Shown here piece by piece: positions 1 to 8,454 of a DNA stretch of 64,000 bases. Within the stretch, counting starts at the first letter, position 1, and every line of letters starts with the position of its first letter. The DNA is from Halobellus sp. LT62. Its GTDB lineage: Archaea; Halobacteriota; Halobacteria; Halobacteriales; Haloferacaceae. Both the position numbers and the translations under genes were made by a program. Under the pieces are notes generated by a model. That model did no database searches, had not been told where the DNA came from, and was given only the letters and a program-made list of their open reading frames with translations. The DNA lies in assembly GCF_037031285.1 (NCBI RefSeq), contig NZ_JAYEZO010000002.1, positions 868,001-932,000 on the forward strand, given 5' to 3'.

Positions 1-235
1 CCCGAGTCACGGCGGCCACCCGGATCGATTCATCGGCGACGATCATCAAGCCCGCGGCGACGAGCGCGACATTGAGTACCAGCGGCAGCGCGCTCTCCAA
101 CAGCGTAAGCGACAGCGGACTGCCCTGCAGCACGGCGTCTTGGTAGATATCAAACAGCGTGATGGTCGCTGCTACGCCCCCGAATGCCGAGATCCCACCA
201 CCGCCGAGCACTCGCTTCGTCTCGCCACCGATCAT
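1..235 (-). CDS. N-terminal part of a membrane protein, probably a sensor histidine kinase (cut by window edge)
   Basis: The visible 78 residues start with an ATG and contain two hydrophobic stretches (about residues 12-27 and 45-65) separated by a short polar loop, then a charged segment. Haloarchaeal membrane sensor kinases often begin this way, with the kinase core further on, but that core would lie outside the window. The gene follows a REC-PAS-PAS regulator on the same strand after 64 bases, which supports a signalling role. Seen: start codon and two membrane segments. Inferred: kinase identity. Confidence 0.5.
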   Translation of the reverse strand, partial: MIGGETKRVLGGGGISAFGGVAATITLFDIYQDAVLQGSPLSLTLLESALPLVLNVALVAAGLMIVADESIRVAAVTR

Positions 236-299
236 CTGTCGGATAACACACTCAGTGGCCGTAAAACGGTTTGGAAGATCCGATCTCGGGTGTTCGACG

Positions 300-1463
300 T
301 CACTGACGCGTCCGATCGACCTTTCGGCCGACGCCACAGATGCCGAGGACCTCGCCGTCTTCTTCGATCGGTGATCCGGCGAACTCATACCGGACAGCCC
401 CGCCGTCCTTCCGACGGAGATCCGCCTCGACAGTCACCTGCCTTCGGCCCGAGAGCGCGTCGTTGATCGCCCGTTTGATGCGGTCTGTGTCCTCGTCGAA
501 CAGATCCGCCGGTGACAGCTCGGCCAGTTCGGCCGCAGAGTAGCCCGTCACCTCTTCGAGGCGGTCGTTCCAGCGGAGGAAATTCAACTCTTCGTCGAAG
601 ACGTAAAACAGGTCGCCGAGCGCGTCGAGCGCGGTGTTCAGGAACTGCTGTTCGCGGTGGAGGTCTCGCTCGCGCGCCTTTCGATCGGAGATATCGCGGA
701 CGACGCAGACGTGCCCGCCGTCGTTCATATGTGTGAGCGCGAGCGATTCCGGCACTTTCTCGCCGTGTTTGGTGACGCCGACGGACTCCCCCCGCCACCA
801 GCCTTGGCGTTCGAGGGTGGGGAGGATCTCGTCGTAGAACCGTTCGGCCTCCGCCTCGGGATAGAGTTTCTCCCAGTGCTCACCGATGAGCTCTACCGGC
901 TCTCGGTCGTATATCTCGGCGTACGAGCGGTTCATATACTGATACGTGCCGTCCTCGTTGATGATTCCGATTCCCTCTTGCGCCGATTCCATTGCCTGAA
1001 AGCCACGATACACTTCCCGTTCGGCACGCCGTCGCTTTACCGCCTGTTCGATCCGGTTCGCGAGGACGGTGTACTGGTCAGTGCCGGTCTCCTTCTGGAG
1101 ATACTCGGTCACGCCCGCGGAAATCGCCTCGCTCGCGATCTCCTCAGAGCCTTTGCCGGTAAAGAGCACGAACGGGAGTTCGGGGAATTCTTCGCGGACC
1201 GTCGCGAGGAACTCCAACCCGTTTTGGCCTGGCATCTCGTAGTCGCTGACGACGCAGTCGATCTCGCGGTTCCGGAGGACGTCCAAGCCGTCCGCGACGT
1301 TCGTCTCCGTGCATACTCGGAACGAACTGGTCTCTCGTTGGAGAAACGTCGCGGCCAGTTCGACGAAATCCGGGTCGTCATCGACGTGGAGGATCGTTAT
1401 CTCGTCGCCGCTGCCGACGATGTCGAGATGTTCCAGTTTGACACCCTCTTTCACGGCCATCAC
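300..1463 (-). CDS. Response-regulator receiver protein with two PAS domains (REC-PAS-PAS)
   Basis: A 387-residue cytoplasmic signalling protein. Residues about 22-140 are a receiver domain with the acidic pair after HVDDDPD, phospho-acceptor Asp74 in SDYEMPG and the conserved Lys in FTGKG. Two PAS domains follow (about 150-265 and 270-385), the first ending in a VVRDISDRK-type linker. It stops right after the second PAS domain, with no HisKA or HATPase domain and no DNA-binding domain, so it is an output-poor adaptor or half of a split kinase. The downstream gene on the same strand starts like a membrane sensor and could be its partner. The start is at Met1 or Met2. Confidence 0.85.
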   Translation of the reverse strand: MMAVKEGVKLEHLDIVGSGDEITILHVDDDPDFVELAATFLQRETSSFRVCTETNVADGLDVLRNREIDCVVSDYEMPGQNGLEFLATVREEFPELPFVLFTGKGSEEIASEAISAGVTEYLQKETGTDQYTVLANRIEQAVKRRRAEREVYRGFQAMESAQEGIGIINEDGTYQYMNRSYAEIYDREPVELIGEHWEKLYPEAEAERFYDEILPTLERQGWWRGESVGVTKHGEKVPESLALTHMNDGGHVCVVRDISDRKARERDLHREQQFLNTALDALGDLFYVFDEELNFLRWNDRLEEVTGYSAAELAELSPADLFDEDTDRIKRAINDALSGRRQVTVEADLRRKDGGAVRYEFAGSPIEEDGEVLGICGVGRKVDRTRQ

Positions 1464-1627
1464 AGCGTGCCCCTACTCGCTACCGCATCAAAATACTACT
1501 GGCGTTGCAGACTGTCTTCCGATACGGACGAAGCGTCGGCACCGACAACAACCTATGCGACGTGTCCCCACGGGTCGCTGCTCGATCGCTTCGTGTGGTT
1601 CTTCAGTAACCGAACGAAATTCCGGCT

Positions 1628-1798
1628 ATGGGCTTCGGGAGCTACGACGAATCCGAGCAGCAAGAACAGAACACCGAAGAGGACGACGGCGAGACCGTCA
1701 ACGTCCACGAACACGACCACGACGGCGACGTCAGCGTCCACTCCGACGTCGAGACCGACGCGCTCGTCGATCGGCTCGGCGAGATGCGCGAGGAGTGA
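1628..1798 (+). CDS. Small acidic haloarchaeal protein (MGFGSYDESEQ family, probably DUF5786)
   Basis: A 56-residue, very acidic, histidine-containing protein starting MGFGSYDESEQ, a start I recognise from a conserved family of tiny haloarchaeal proteins of unknown role. It has no membrane segment and no cysteines. The middle holds an HEHDHDGD run and the C-terminus a short predicted helix ending RLGEMREE. It sits alone between the divergent signalling gene and deoC, with its stop 13 bases from the deoC stop. The DUF number is from memory; the gene call rests on the familiar N-terminus and clean acidic composition. Confidence 0.75.
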   Translation: MGFGSYDESEQQEQNTEEDDGETVNVHEHDHDGDVSVHSDVETDALVDRLGEMREE

Positions 1799-1811
1799 AT
1801 CGGGCGTATCG

Positions 1812-2453
1812 CTACTCGTCGGCGGGGAACCCCTCGACGATGTCGACGCCCGAGGACGCGCCGATCCGCACGGCTCCGACCTCGAACATCGCTATCGCTT
1901 CCTCGTAGGAGCCGACGCCGCCGCTGGCCTTGACCGGTAGGTACTCGGCCATCAGTTCCACGTCGTCGACGGTCGCGCCGCCGTCGGCGAAGCCCGTCGA
2001 CGTCTTCACGAAATCGGCACCGGCGTCGACTGCCGCCTCGCAGGCGCGGTGTTTCTCCGCCTCGTCGAGCAGCGCCGTCTCGATGATCACTTTCACCGGA
2101 ATCGGGACGGCGGCGACGACCTCCGCGATATCGCTTTTGACGCGCTCGTTCTCGCCGGCTTTCAGTCGACCGACGTTGATGACCATATCCAGCTCGTCGG
2201 CCCCGCTCTGCCACGCGTCGACCGCCTCGTCGTGCTTTGCGGCCGTCGAGTGCTGTCCGTGCGGGAAGCCGACGACCGTCGCGAGCGTGACGTCGGGTAC
2301 GTACTCGGCCGCCTCGGCGACGTAGCACGGCGGGATGCACGCGTTCATCCCGTAGGCGTCGGCCTCGTCGAGGACCGTCTCGACGTCCCCGAGCGTCGTC
2401 GTCGGGCCGAGAACCGTGTGGTCGATGCGCGCGGCGAACTCGGATCTGTCCAT
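1812..2453 (-). CDS. deoC: Deoxyribose-phosphate aldolase
   Basis: 213-residue TIM-barrel aldolase cleaving 2-deoxyribose-5-phosphate to glyceraldehyde-3-phosphate and acetaldehyde in deoxynucleoside catabolism. Seen: Asp89 in [10 protein letters not shown], Schiff-base Lys150 in DFVKTSTGF and the helper Lys175 in PVKASGGVG, matching the family's catalytic set, and a length typical of archaeal DeoC. The start at MDRSEF is chosen because upstream in-frame sequence is basic and unlike the acidic protein. A PfkB kinase and a nucleoside phosphorylase lie within 4 kb on the other strand, consistent with a nucleoside salvage or degradation neighbourhood. Confidence 0.93.
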   Translation of the reverse strand: MDRSEFAARIDHTVLGPTTTLGDVETVLDEADAYGMNACIPPCYVAEAAEYVPDVTLATVVGFPHGQHSTAAKHDEAVDAWQSGADELDMVINVGRLKAGENERVKSDIAEVVAAVPIPVKVIIETALLDEAEKHRACEAAVDAGADFVKTSTGFADGGATVDDVELMAEYLPVKASGGVGSYEEAIAMFEVGAVRIGASSGVDIVEGFPADE

Positions 2454-2595
2454 AGACGTGCTCTCGGGAGCGAGCGAGAAAAAGCGACGGGATCGATTCG
2501 GAGAGTCTCGAAGGCGCTGCGGCGCTCGTTGGCGAGCGAACTCCGCCACGGCAAAAGGGGAGGTGTTTTTGGCCAGCGGACGTTGATCCGGACGT

Positions 2596-3447
2596 ATGGC
2601 GATTCTCCCCGAGGGGTTCGCGTTGCCGCCGCTGCCGTATCTGGTGAGCCTACTCGCGGCGTCGGCCGTCGTCGGCCGCGAAGCGTACCGCCGCGCCCCG
2701 GCGGTCACGACGCCCGTGGTGCTCGCGTTCGCGCCGTGGATGGTGCTCGGATCGGCGCTGCACGTCCTTTACGTCGCCAACGCGCTCCCCGATCTCGTCC
2801 GACCGCTCGCGGGGACGCCCGCCGTTTACGTCTCGGTGGCCGTCCTCGCCGTCGCGACGTGGACCGCGGCGGACGCGTTCCTCGCGTCCGAACCGCCCTC
2901 GGGCGCAGCCCCCGACCACGAAGACGTCGCTCGCGCGCTCGGACTCGTCGGGGGAATCCTCGCTGCGGTCGCTGTTGCGAGCGTCCTAGTCATCGGCGCG
3001 TCCCAAGGCACGCTGTCTCCGGTGCTGCCCGCCGCGGGCGTCGTCGTCGCAGTCGTCCTCACCGGCGCGATCTGGGCCGGCCTCACGCGTGCCGTTCCGG
3101 AGGTACGCAAGACCGGGCACCTCGGCGCGTTCGCGGTGCTCGCACACGTCCTCGACGGCGTCACGACGGCCGTCGGGATCGACCTGCTCGGCTTCGGTGA
3201 GCGCACGCCACTCTCGCGGCTCATCATCGAGTTCGCGGCGGGGCTGCCGACCGAACCCGTCTTGGGGGCGGGGTGGCTGTTCGTGCTCGTGAAAATCGCG
3301 GTCGCGTCGCTCGTGGTGTGGCTCTTCGCCGATCTCGTCGAGTCGGATCCGACGGAGTCGCGGCTGCTTCTCGGCTTCGTCGCGGCCGTCGGCCTCGGTC
3401 CGGCGACGCACAACGCGCTGCTGTTCACGATCAGTGCGCCGGCGTGA
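2596..3447 (+). CDS. DUF63 family multi-pass membrane protein
   Basis: 283 residues with about seven or eight hydrophobic segments. It carries features I associate with the archaeal DUF63 family: a [15 protein letters not shown] segment near residue 45, [19 protein letters not shown] near residue 180, a VLVKIAVA segment and a final [12 protein letters not shown] stretch. Function is unknown; DUF63 proteins are integral membrane proteins nearly confined to archaea. It lies between deoC and a PfkB kinase without obvious operon coupling. A second, longer DUF63 protein lies near 62-63 kb in this window. Confidence 0.85.
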   Translation: MAILPEGFALPPLPYLVSLLAASAVVGREAYRRAPAVTTPVVLAFAPWMVLGSALHVLYVANALPDLVRPLAGTPAVYVSVAVLAVATWTAADAFLASEPPSGAAPDHEDVARALGLVGGILAAVAVASVLVIGASQGTLSPVLPAAGVVVAVVLTGAIWAGLTRAVPEVRKTGHLGAFAVLAHVLDGVTTAVGIDLLGFGERTPLSRLIIEFAAGLPTEPVLGAGWLFVLVKIAVASLVVWLFADLVESDPTESRLLLGFVAAVGLGPATHNALLFTISAPA

Positions 3448-3516
3448 GGCGAGGCGGTTCGCCCCCACGCGCCGTCGACCGAGCGCTTTTGTGACGCCCG
3501 CGCGTCGATTCGAGAT

Positions 3517-4380
3517 ATGTCTCGCGTCGTCTGCGCCGGCCACCTGAACTGGGACGTCACCCTGCGCGTCGCCGCCCTCCCGGATCCCGACGGCGAGGTG
3601 AACGTCGACGAGCGACGCTGCGGCGGCGGTGGCAGCGCCGCGAACGTCGCGACCGGCCTCGCGGATCTCGACGTCGAGGCGTCGCTCTTGGGCAGCGTCG
3701 GCGACGACGAGCACGGGCGGAACGCGCTCGACGAACTCGTCGACGGCGGCGTCGACGTCGGGGACGTGGTCTCCGTCTCGGGGGCTGAAACCACGACGAA
3801 GTACGTCGTCGTCGAGCCGTCGGGCGAGGTAATGGTTCTCGGTTGCTCCGGTGCCAACGAGGCGTTCGAGGCCGAGGATCTGTCCGGAGAGACGCTCGCG
3901 GCCGCGGATCACCTTCACCTGACGAGCCAGCGTCCCGAGACGGCCGCCCGGCTCGCCGAGCGCGCTCGGGCACAAAACGTCACCGTGAGTTTCGATCCCG
4001 GTCGTCGGATCGACGAACGCGGTTACGGCCCGGCGTTGACGTCGGTCGATTACCTCTTTTTGAACGACCGGGAGGCCGCGCTCGCGCTCGACGCGTTCGA
4101 CCTGCGCGAGCAGACGCTCGTCCTCAAACACGGCCCCGACGGCGCGGAGGTCCGCGGCGGCGGGGAACGGACCGCTCATCCCGGGTATCCGATCGACGTC
4201 GTCGACACGACCGGGGCGGGCGACGCCTTCGCCGCGGGCTTCATCGCCGCGCGCGTCGGCGGCGCGGACGACCACCGCGCGCTCGAGGTCGCAAACGCCT
4301 GCGGAGCGCTCGTCTCGAAAGCGCCCGGTGCGCGGACGTCGCTCGCGTGGGATCGCATCCGCGCCTTCCTCGGCGAGTGA
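3517..4380 (+). CDS. PfkB-family carbohydrate/nucleoside kinase
   Basis: 287-residue ribokinase-fold sugar kinase. Seen: the GGGGSAANVATGLADL N-terminal signature near residue 37, and the C-terminal anion-hole and catalytic motif DTTGAGDAFAAGF near residue 230 with Asp as the base. It phosphorylates a sugar hydroxyl with ATP; the substrate cannot be read from sequence. Its position between deoC and a uridine-phosphorylase-type enzyme suggests a ribose-derived substrate. In the haloarchaeal non-carboxylating pentose bisphosphate pathway a PfkB protein phosphorylates ribose-1-phosphate, so that is a plausible alternative to ribokinase or fructose kinase. A CTTTTG box about 30 bases upstream could serve as promoter. 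Confidence 0.85.
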   Translation: MSRVVCAGHLNWDVTLRVAALPDPDGEVNVDERRCGGGGSAANVATGLADLDVEASLLGSVGDDEHGRNALDELVDGGVDVGDVVSVSGAETTTKYVVVEPSGEVMVLGCSGANEAFEAEDLSGETLAAADHLHLTSQRPETAARLAERARAQNVTVSFDPGRRIDERGYGPALTSVDYLFLNDREAALALDAFDLREQTLVLKHGPDGAEVRGGGERTAHPGYPIDVVDTTGAGDAFAAGFIAARVGGADDHRALEVANACGALVSKAPGARTSLAWDRIRAFLGE

Positions 4381-4424
4381 GTATCGAATATCCTGTCGAA
4401 TTTCTGACTGTAGGCTGCCGAAGT

Positions 4425-4507
4425 ATAGGAGGATTTGCAACTGATTACGCAGCCGATCGCACGCAGTCGTGCGATCGCGTGAGTGAAGACTTGCAAATCC
4501 TACGATA
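4425..4507. repeat. Dispersed imperfect palindrome, copy A
   Basis: An 83-base near-palindrome between the PfkB gene and a membrane-protein gene. Outer arms read AGGATTTGCAA and its complement; the centre is a perfect 10-base inverted repeat CGATCGCACG / CGTGCGATCG around CAGT. The same design occurs at 33673-33748, 41867-41957, 43119-43201 and 43474-43557. A TATA-like TTTTTATCGG box follows a few bases after the right arm. Confidence 0.85.
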
Positions 4508-4633
4508 GGTGCGTTTTTATCGGTTCAGCCAGAGGTGTGCGTGTTCGTGTTCTCTGTCTCGCCGTCCGCCGTCGCGCTCGTCGGAACGGGCCGCTGGCAC
4601 GCGCTCGCGGAACCGACCGGAGCGCTCCCTGTG

Positions 4634-5113
4634 ATGACGCGCAGTGAACTGCCGCTTTTCGTTCTCGCCTGCGTCGGCTGTGGCCTCCTCGGAGCTCTCG
4701 TGATGGACGTCCCGATGTCGCGACAGGAAGACGGGTTCACCCCCGCGTACGTCGCCGCCGGACTCCTCCGCCGAGCGTCGCCGAGAGAAATATCGTTCGC
4801 CGAGGCGCTCGTCGTTCATCACCTCACCGGCGCGCTCGCCGGCGGGTTGTACGCGCTCGTGTACCTCGGTTTCACCGCTCTCGCGCCGGGCGTCAGCGCA
4901 ATCGGAGGGATCGTCGCGATCGGTCATCTGGTGGCGACAATCGGCGTCTCGGCGTTCGTCTACGCCTTCTTCGCGCACGTGGTGCTGCCGCGCGCGGGTC
5001 GCGGCATCTACGAGGAGCGCGCGACCGCCGTCCGCGGGCAGTGGCTGCGCTCTGCGGTCGTCTTCGGCGTCGTCCTCGGCGTGACCGTTCCGGCGTTCGC
5101 GAGCGTCGTCTGA
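4634..5113 (+). CDS. Haloarchaeal membrane protein, function unknown
   Basis: 159 residues with four predicted membrane segments (about 8-30, 65-88, 95-120, 138-158). Between the first two is a short conserved-looking loop MDVPMSRQEDGFTPAYVAAG. I do not recognise a characterised family. The ATG is chosen because the hydrophobic N-terminal segment begins there; in-frame GTG codons near 4535-4547 lie close to the expected transcription start of the TTTTTATC box and are a real alternative. It is co-oriented with the phosphorylase gene 72 bases downstream, but that gene has its own TATA-like box. Confidence 0.65.
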   Translation: MTRSELPLFVLACVGCGLLGALVMDVPMSRQEDGFTPAYVAAGLLRRASPREISFAEALVVHHLTGALAGGLYALVYLGFTALAPGVSAIGGIVAIGHLVATIGVSAFVYAFFAHVVLPRAGRGIYEERATAVRGQWLRSAVVFGVVLGVTVPAFASVV

Positions 5114-5185
5114 GAGCCGCGTCCGGTCGACTCCGTTCCGGACGCTGACCGCGTCGTTTTTCACCGCTTCGCGTGAGGACCCGAT

Positions 5186-5914
5186 ATGGCGAAACAGCCG
5201 CATCTGCTCGTCGAATCGGGCGACGTCCACGACATCGCACTCATCCCGGGAGACCCGGGCCGCGTTGATCGCATCGCCGCCCAATGCGAAGACGCCGAGA
5301 CCGTCTCGCAGAACCGCGAGTACAAGATCGTGAACGCGACCTACGAAGGCGTTCCCCTCACGATCTGCTCGACCGGCATCGGCTGTCCCTCCGCGGCCAT
5401 CGCCGTCGAGGAACTCTCCCGCGTCGGCGTCGAGACCGTGATCCGCGTCGGTACCACGGGGGCGCTCCAGCGCGGCATCGAGATCGGCGATATGGTCGTT
5501 GCGACCGGCGCGGCGAAAGAAGAGGGGACCTCGAAGCGCTACGAGGACAGCGTGATTCCGGCGGTTCCGGACTACGACGTGCTCTCGGCGCTCGTCGATT
5601 CGACGGAAGAAAACGGCGAAGACGTCCACGTCGGCCCCATCGTTTCCGACGACGCGTTCTACAACGAGAGCGACGCCTACGTCGAGGAGTGGGAGGCGGC
5701 GAACCTGCTGGCGATCGAGATGGAGGCCGCGGCCGTCTTCTCGCTCGCGCGGCGGAAGGGCCTCGCCGCCGGTGCGATCTGCACCGTCGACGGCAACCTC
5801 GTCGAGGGGACGCAGAAGGGTGCGGACTCCGACGACGAACTACCCGAGAAGGCGAAGGACAACGTCGAGCGCGCGATCGCGCTGACGCTCGACGCCGTCG
5901 TCGAGCTGGCGTAA
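5186..5914 (+). CDS. udp: Uridine phosphorylase-family nucleoside phosphorylase
   Basis: 242-residue NP-1 fold enzyme that splits a nucleoside with phosphate into base and ribose-1-phosphate. Seen: IPGDPGRVDRI near residue 20 (phosphate loop), RVGTTGALQ near residue 88 (second phosphate-site Arg) and AIEMEAAAVF near residue 175 (ribose-binding Met-Glu), all typical of uridine phosphorylases. Base preference cannot be read; haloarchaeal members annotated as uridine phosphorylase have been linked to guanosine as well. A GTTTTTCACC box ends about 23 bases before the ATG, fitting a leaderless transcript. Neighbouring deoC and PfkB genes support a nucleoside-degradation role. Confidence 0.9.
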   Translation: MAKQPHLLVESGDVHDIALIPGDPGRVDRIAAQCEDAETVSQNREYKIVNATYEGVPLTICSTGIGCPSAAIAVEELSRVGVETVIRVGTTGALQRGIEIGDMVVATGAAKEEGTSKRYEDSVIPAVPDYDVLSALVDSTEENGEDVHVGPIVSDDAFYNESDAYVEEWEAANLLAIEMEAAAVFSLARRKGLAAGAICTVDGNLVEGTQKGADSDDELPEKAKDNVERAIALTLDAVVELA

Positions 5915-5942
5915 CGGTCCCGCTGCGACTCGGTATCTCCTC

Positions 5943-7256
5943 TCAGCCGCGTCTGTGCTCGGAGTCGTCGCGATCGTGCTCCGATTCGTCGCGGTCGGGC
6001 TCGAACTCGAAATCGTTCTCTCTACCGCCGTCTTCGCGTTTCTCCGCCTCTTCGATCTCCTCGACCGCCGCCACAGCGGCCTCCATATCGGTATCGCCGT
6101 CCTCGCCGAGCAACCGGGCTTCGAGCGCCTCCGCACCCTCGCCACCGAGGGCGGACTCGGCCAAGAAGTGCGCGCCGAGCGTCGCCGGGCTGATGACGGT
6201 GTCCGCTCCGGCCCGTTTCAGCTTGTTAATGTTCTCTCTTTGCGTCGCCGCCGCGACGATCGTGACGTCGGGATTGAGCTGTCTGGCCGTCAGGATCGTC
6301 AGCGCGTCCTCCGCGTCGTTGTTGGTCGCGGCGACGACGGCTTGGGCGAGGTCGACCTTTCCGCGGCGCTGTGCCTCCTCGTCGCTCGGATCGTCGGTGA
6401 GGACGGTGTAGCCCCGTTCTGTGAGTCGCCTCGCGCGCTCCTCGTCGTCGACGACGACGAGTATGTCAGCCTTCGCTGTGAGTTCTTCGAGAATCGGTTC
6501 CGTCAGGTCCCCGAAGCCGAGTACGAGGACGTGGTTCTCCAGTACGTCGAGTTGTTCCTCTGTCATACGTCCGAGTGCCTTTGAAAACCGCGCTTCGATG
6601 AGTGGCGTGAACACAACCCCGAGGACGACCGCGAACGACGACACCGTCACCAAGAGCACCGACAGCGCGAACAGCTTGCCGACCGCCGATTCCGGAGTGA
6701 TGTCGCCGTAGCCGACGGTGCTACCGGTCACGAGCGAGAAGTAGAACGCGTCCAAGAGCGTGTTGATGCTGCCGCCGAACTCCTCGCGCAGCGTGAACGC
6801 GCCGACCGTGCCGTACGCCTGCGCGCCGGCGAGCGCCGCCAGAGAGGCGATCTGTGACGTCGTCAGCGAGATGTCGCGATCGAACGCGCGGACGTTCACG
6901 CCGACGATCACGAGCGAGAGCGCAGAGAGCGCGATAAGCGGGAACGACAGCTGTGAGGACTGTAACACGCCCTGCGCCGCGGTGACCGGGAACAGCACCA
7001 AAGCTCCGTACCACGCCGCGCGCAGGCGTCGCTGGAGACCGAACGCGAACAGGAGCAGGACGAACCCCGTCAGCGTCCCGGTGAACGCGGTGATCTGTCG
7101 AACGACGCCGGGGATGAGCACCCCGAACAGCTGGAAGTCCGCGCTGTCGACGCCGACGCCGATGTTGGCGATGCCGGTCACCACCGACAGCACGCCGACG
7201 AGGAGCGTCAACACGACCGACGCGCGCGCTCCGATCCAGTCCCGCGAGATCGCCAT
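5943..7256 (-). CDS. Potassium channel with RCK (TrkA-N) domain
   Basis: 437-residue ion channel. The N-terminal ~140 residues hold four or five membrane segments; a pore loop follows with selectivity filter TVGYGD at 180-185 and a final membrane helix near 196-222. An RCK/TrkA-N Rossmann domain starts at about residue 242 (HVLVLGFGD) and runs to about 365, with an acidic site VVVDDEERARR. The last ~60 residues are a highly charged Asp/Glu/Arg tail without a TrkA-C domain. It conducts K+ across the cytoplasmic membrane, gated by a nucleotide or ion bound at RCK. The six-segment-like N-terminus is longer than in MthK-type channels. Single gene, convergent with udp. Confidence 0.9.
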   Translation of the reverse strand: MAISRDWIGARASVVLTLLVGVLSVVTGIANIGVGVDSADFQLFGVLIPGVVRQITAFTGTLTGFVLLLFAFGLQRRLRAAWYGALVLFPVTAAQGVLQSSQLSFPLIALSALSLVIVGVNVRAFDRDISLTTSQIASLAALAGAQAYGTVGAFTLREEFGGSINTLLDAFYFSLVTGSTVGYGDITPESAVGKLFALSVLLVTVSSFAVVLGVVFTPLIEARFSKALGRMTEEQLDVLENHVLVLGFGDLTEPILEELTAKADILVVVDDEERARRLTERGYTVLTDDPSDEEAQRRGKVDLAQAVVAATNNDAEDALTILTARQLNPDVTIVAAATQRENINKLKRAGADTVISPATLGAHFLAESALGGEGAEALEARLLGEDGDTDMEAAVAAVEEIEEAEKREDGGRENDFEFEPDRDESEHDRDDSEHRRG

Positions 7257-7317
7257 ACCACTTTCTCCCGCGTCATCGACTTAATAATCTCGCACTGGCT
7301 CTCCCGCACCGAATGTG

Positions 7318-8385
7318 TCAGTCCTCCGTGTTGGGAGCGGCGGGAGACCAGTCGGTATTCGTGGAAGTCTCGTCACCGACGGATCCGGAGTCGAGGGCCC
7401 CGAGGCGGATCCCCCGCCGTAACGCGAGCTCGGCGATCGAGGTCGCCACGTCTGCGGACCCACGGAGCGCGGCGATGACTCGCCCCGCCCGGTAGTCGAC
7501 ATCCGGAGACTCGAACAGTCGACGTTCGAGTTCGTCGAGTTCAGTATCCACTGATTCGCGAACGTCGAAGACCGACCAGATGGCCGTCAGATCGGGATCG
7601 AAGACGGCGTCTGCGGCGGTTTCAACCGCTTGGCGCGTGTCCCCGGCGATCGCTTCAATCTCGGCCGGCGTCTCGTTATCGTGGCCGTCGAGACAGCCGT
7701 TTTCGTCGGCGGTCGCGACAGTCGCGATCCGGTCCGCACAGGATTCAATCCGCGTGAATTCGTCGGCGAGCCGGTAGAAGCAGAACAGGTCCGATCGAGC
7801 TTCACCGAGCCTGTCGACCTCGTCGAGACGCGAGAGGCTCCGGACAAAGTACCGTTCGACCATCGCCGACAGGTGGGTCCGATGGCCGTTCCCCGCGGCG
7901 GGCCGTGTCTCGACGGCGGGGTCGCACAACGTCGCTGTGGCCTCGCGGTGTTGCGACAGCGCGACGGACTGGAGGTGACGAACCGACTGTCGGATCGAGA
8001 TCTGCTCGGAGTCCAGCACGTTGCGGACGGTGACGTGCGACGGCGACTCCTCTGCGATCGTCACCCCGGAGAGCGTCCGAACCGTCGACCGAATTGCGGC
8101 CTGCTGTTCGGTTGCCAGTTCTTCGGTTCGCAGGTCGACCTCGAGTACCCCGACCGCGTACGCCGCCCTGAGGAGTCGCGTGAGCTGCCTTGGCGTTTCC
8201 TCACTGACTCGCATCTCGATCCGGGCGAGTTCGTCCTCGGCCGGTTGGACGACGAGCGCGCCGTCGAGACTGGGGTGAATATTGACGACATCGCCCGCGG
8301 TGAGATCCTGCTCGGTCGCCCATTCACGCGGAAGCGACACCGTGTACGTGCCGTGGCTGACCCGCTGTATCTTCCGTGTCTCCAT
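7318..8385 (-). CDS. phoU: PhoU-type phosphate uptake regulator with N-terminal AbrB/SpoVT DNA-binding domain
   Basis: 355 residues. Residues 1-50 form an AbrB/SpoVT-type swapped-hairpin domain (RKIQRVSHGTYTVSLPREWA), and about 90-330 form two PhoU-like helical bundles with repeated acidic segments. It lies 69 bases downstream of pstB as the last gene of the phosphate operon, so it most likely senses transporter state and controls Pst activity or transcription in the cytoplasm. Archaeal PhoU proteins with an added AbrB domain are a known architecture; direct DNA binding is an inference from that fold. The C-terminal ~30 residues are Ser/Thr-rich and probably disordered. Confidence 0.88.
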   Translation of the reverse strand: METRKIQRVSHGTYTVSLPREWATEQDLTAGDVVNIHPSLDGALVVQPAEDELARIEMRVSEETPRQLTRLLRAAYAVGVLEVDLRTEELATEQQAAIRSTVRTLSGVTIAEESPSHVTVRNVLDSEQISIRQSVRHLQSVALSQHREATATLCDPAVETRPAAGNGHRTHLSAMVERYFVRSLSRLDEVDRLGEARSDLFCFYRLADEFTRIESCADRIATVATADENGCLDGHDNETPAEIEAIAGDTRQAVETAADAVFDPDLTAIWSVFDVRESVDTELDELERRLFESPDVDYRAGRVIAALRGSADVATSIAELALRRGIRLGALDSGSVGDETSTNTDWSPAAPNTED

Positions 8386-8454
8386 CAGTTTCGTCCGCTT
8401 TCGACGTCAGTGACTGCTCCGCGCGATGCGCCGGATTTCCGCCGCCTGTCGGTC

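Noticed and set aside
657..1940. 427-codon plus-strand frame over the REC-PAS-PAS gene
   Set aside because: Shadow of the minus-strand gene; its 3' part turns Arg/Thr-rich and no promoter precedes it.
4535..4633. GTG-started extension of the membrane protein at 4634
   Set aside because: Not fully excluded, but the added residues do not look like the start of the family's hydrophobic segment; ATG preferred.
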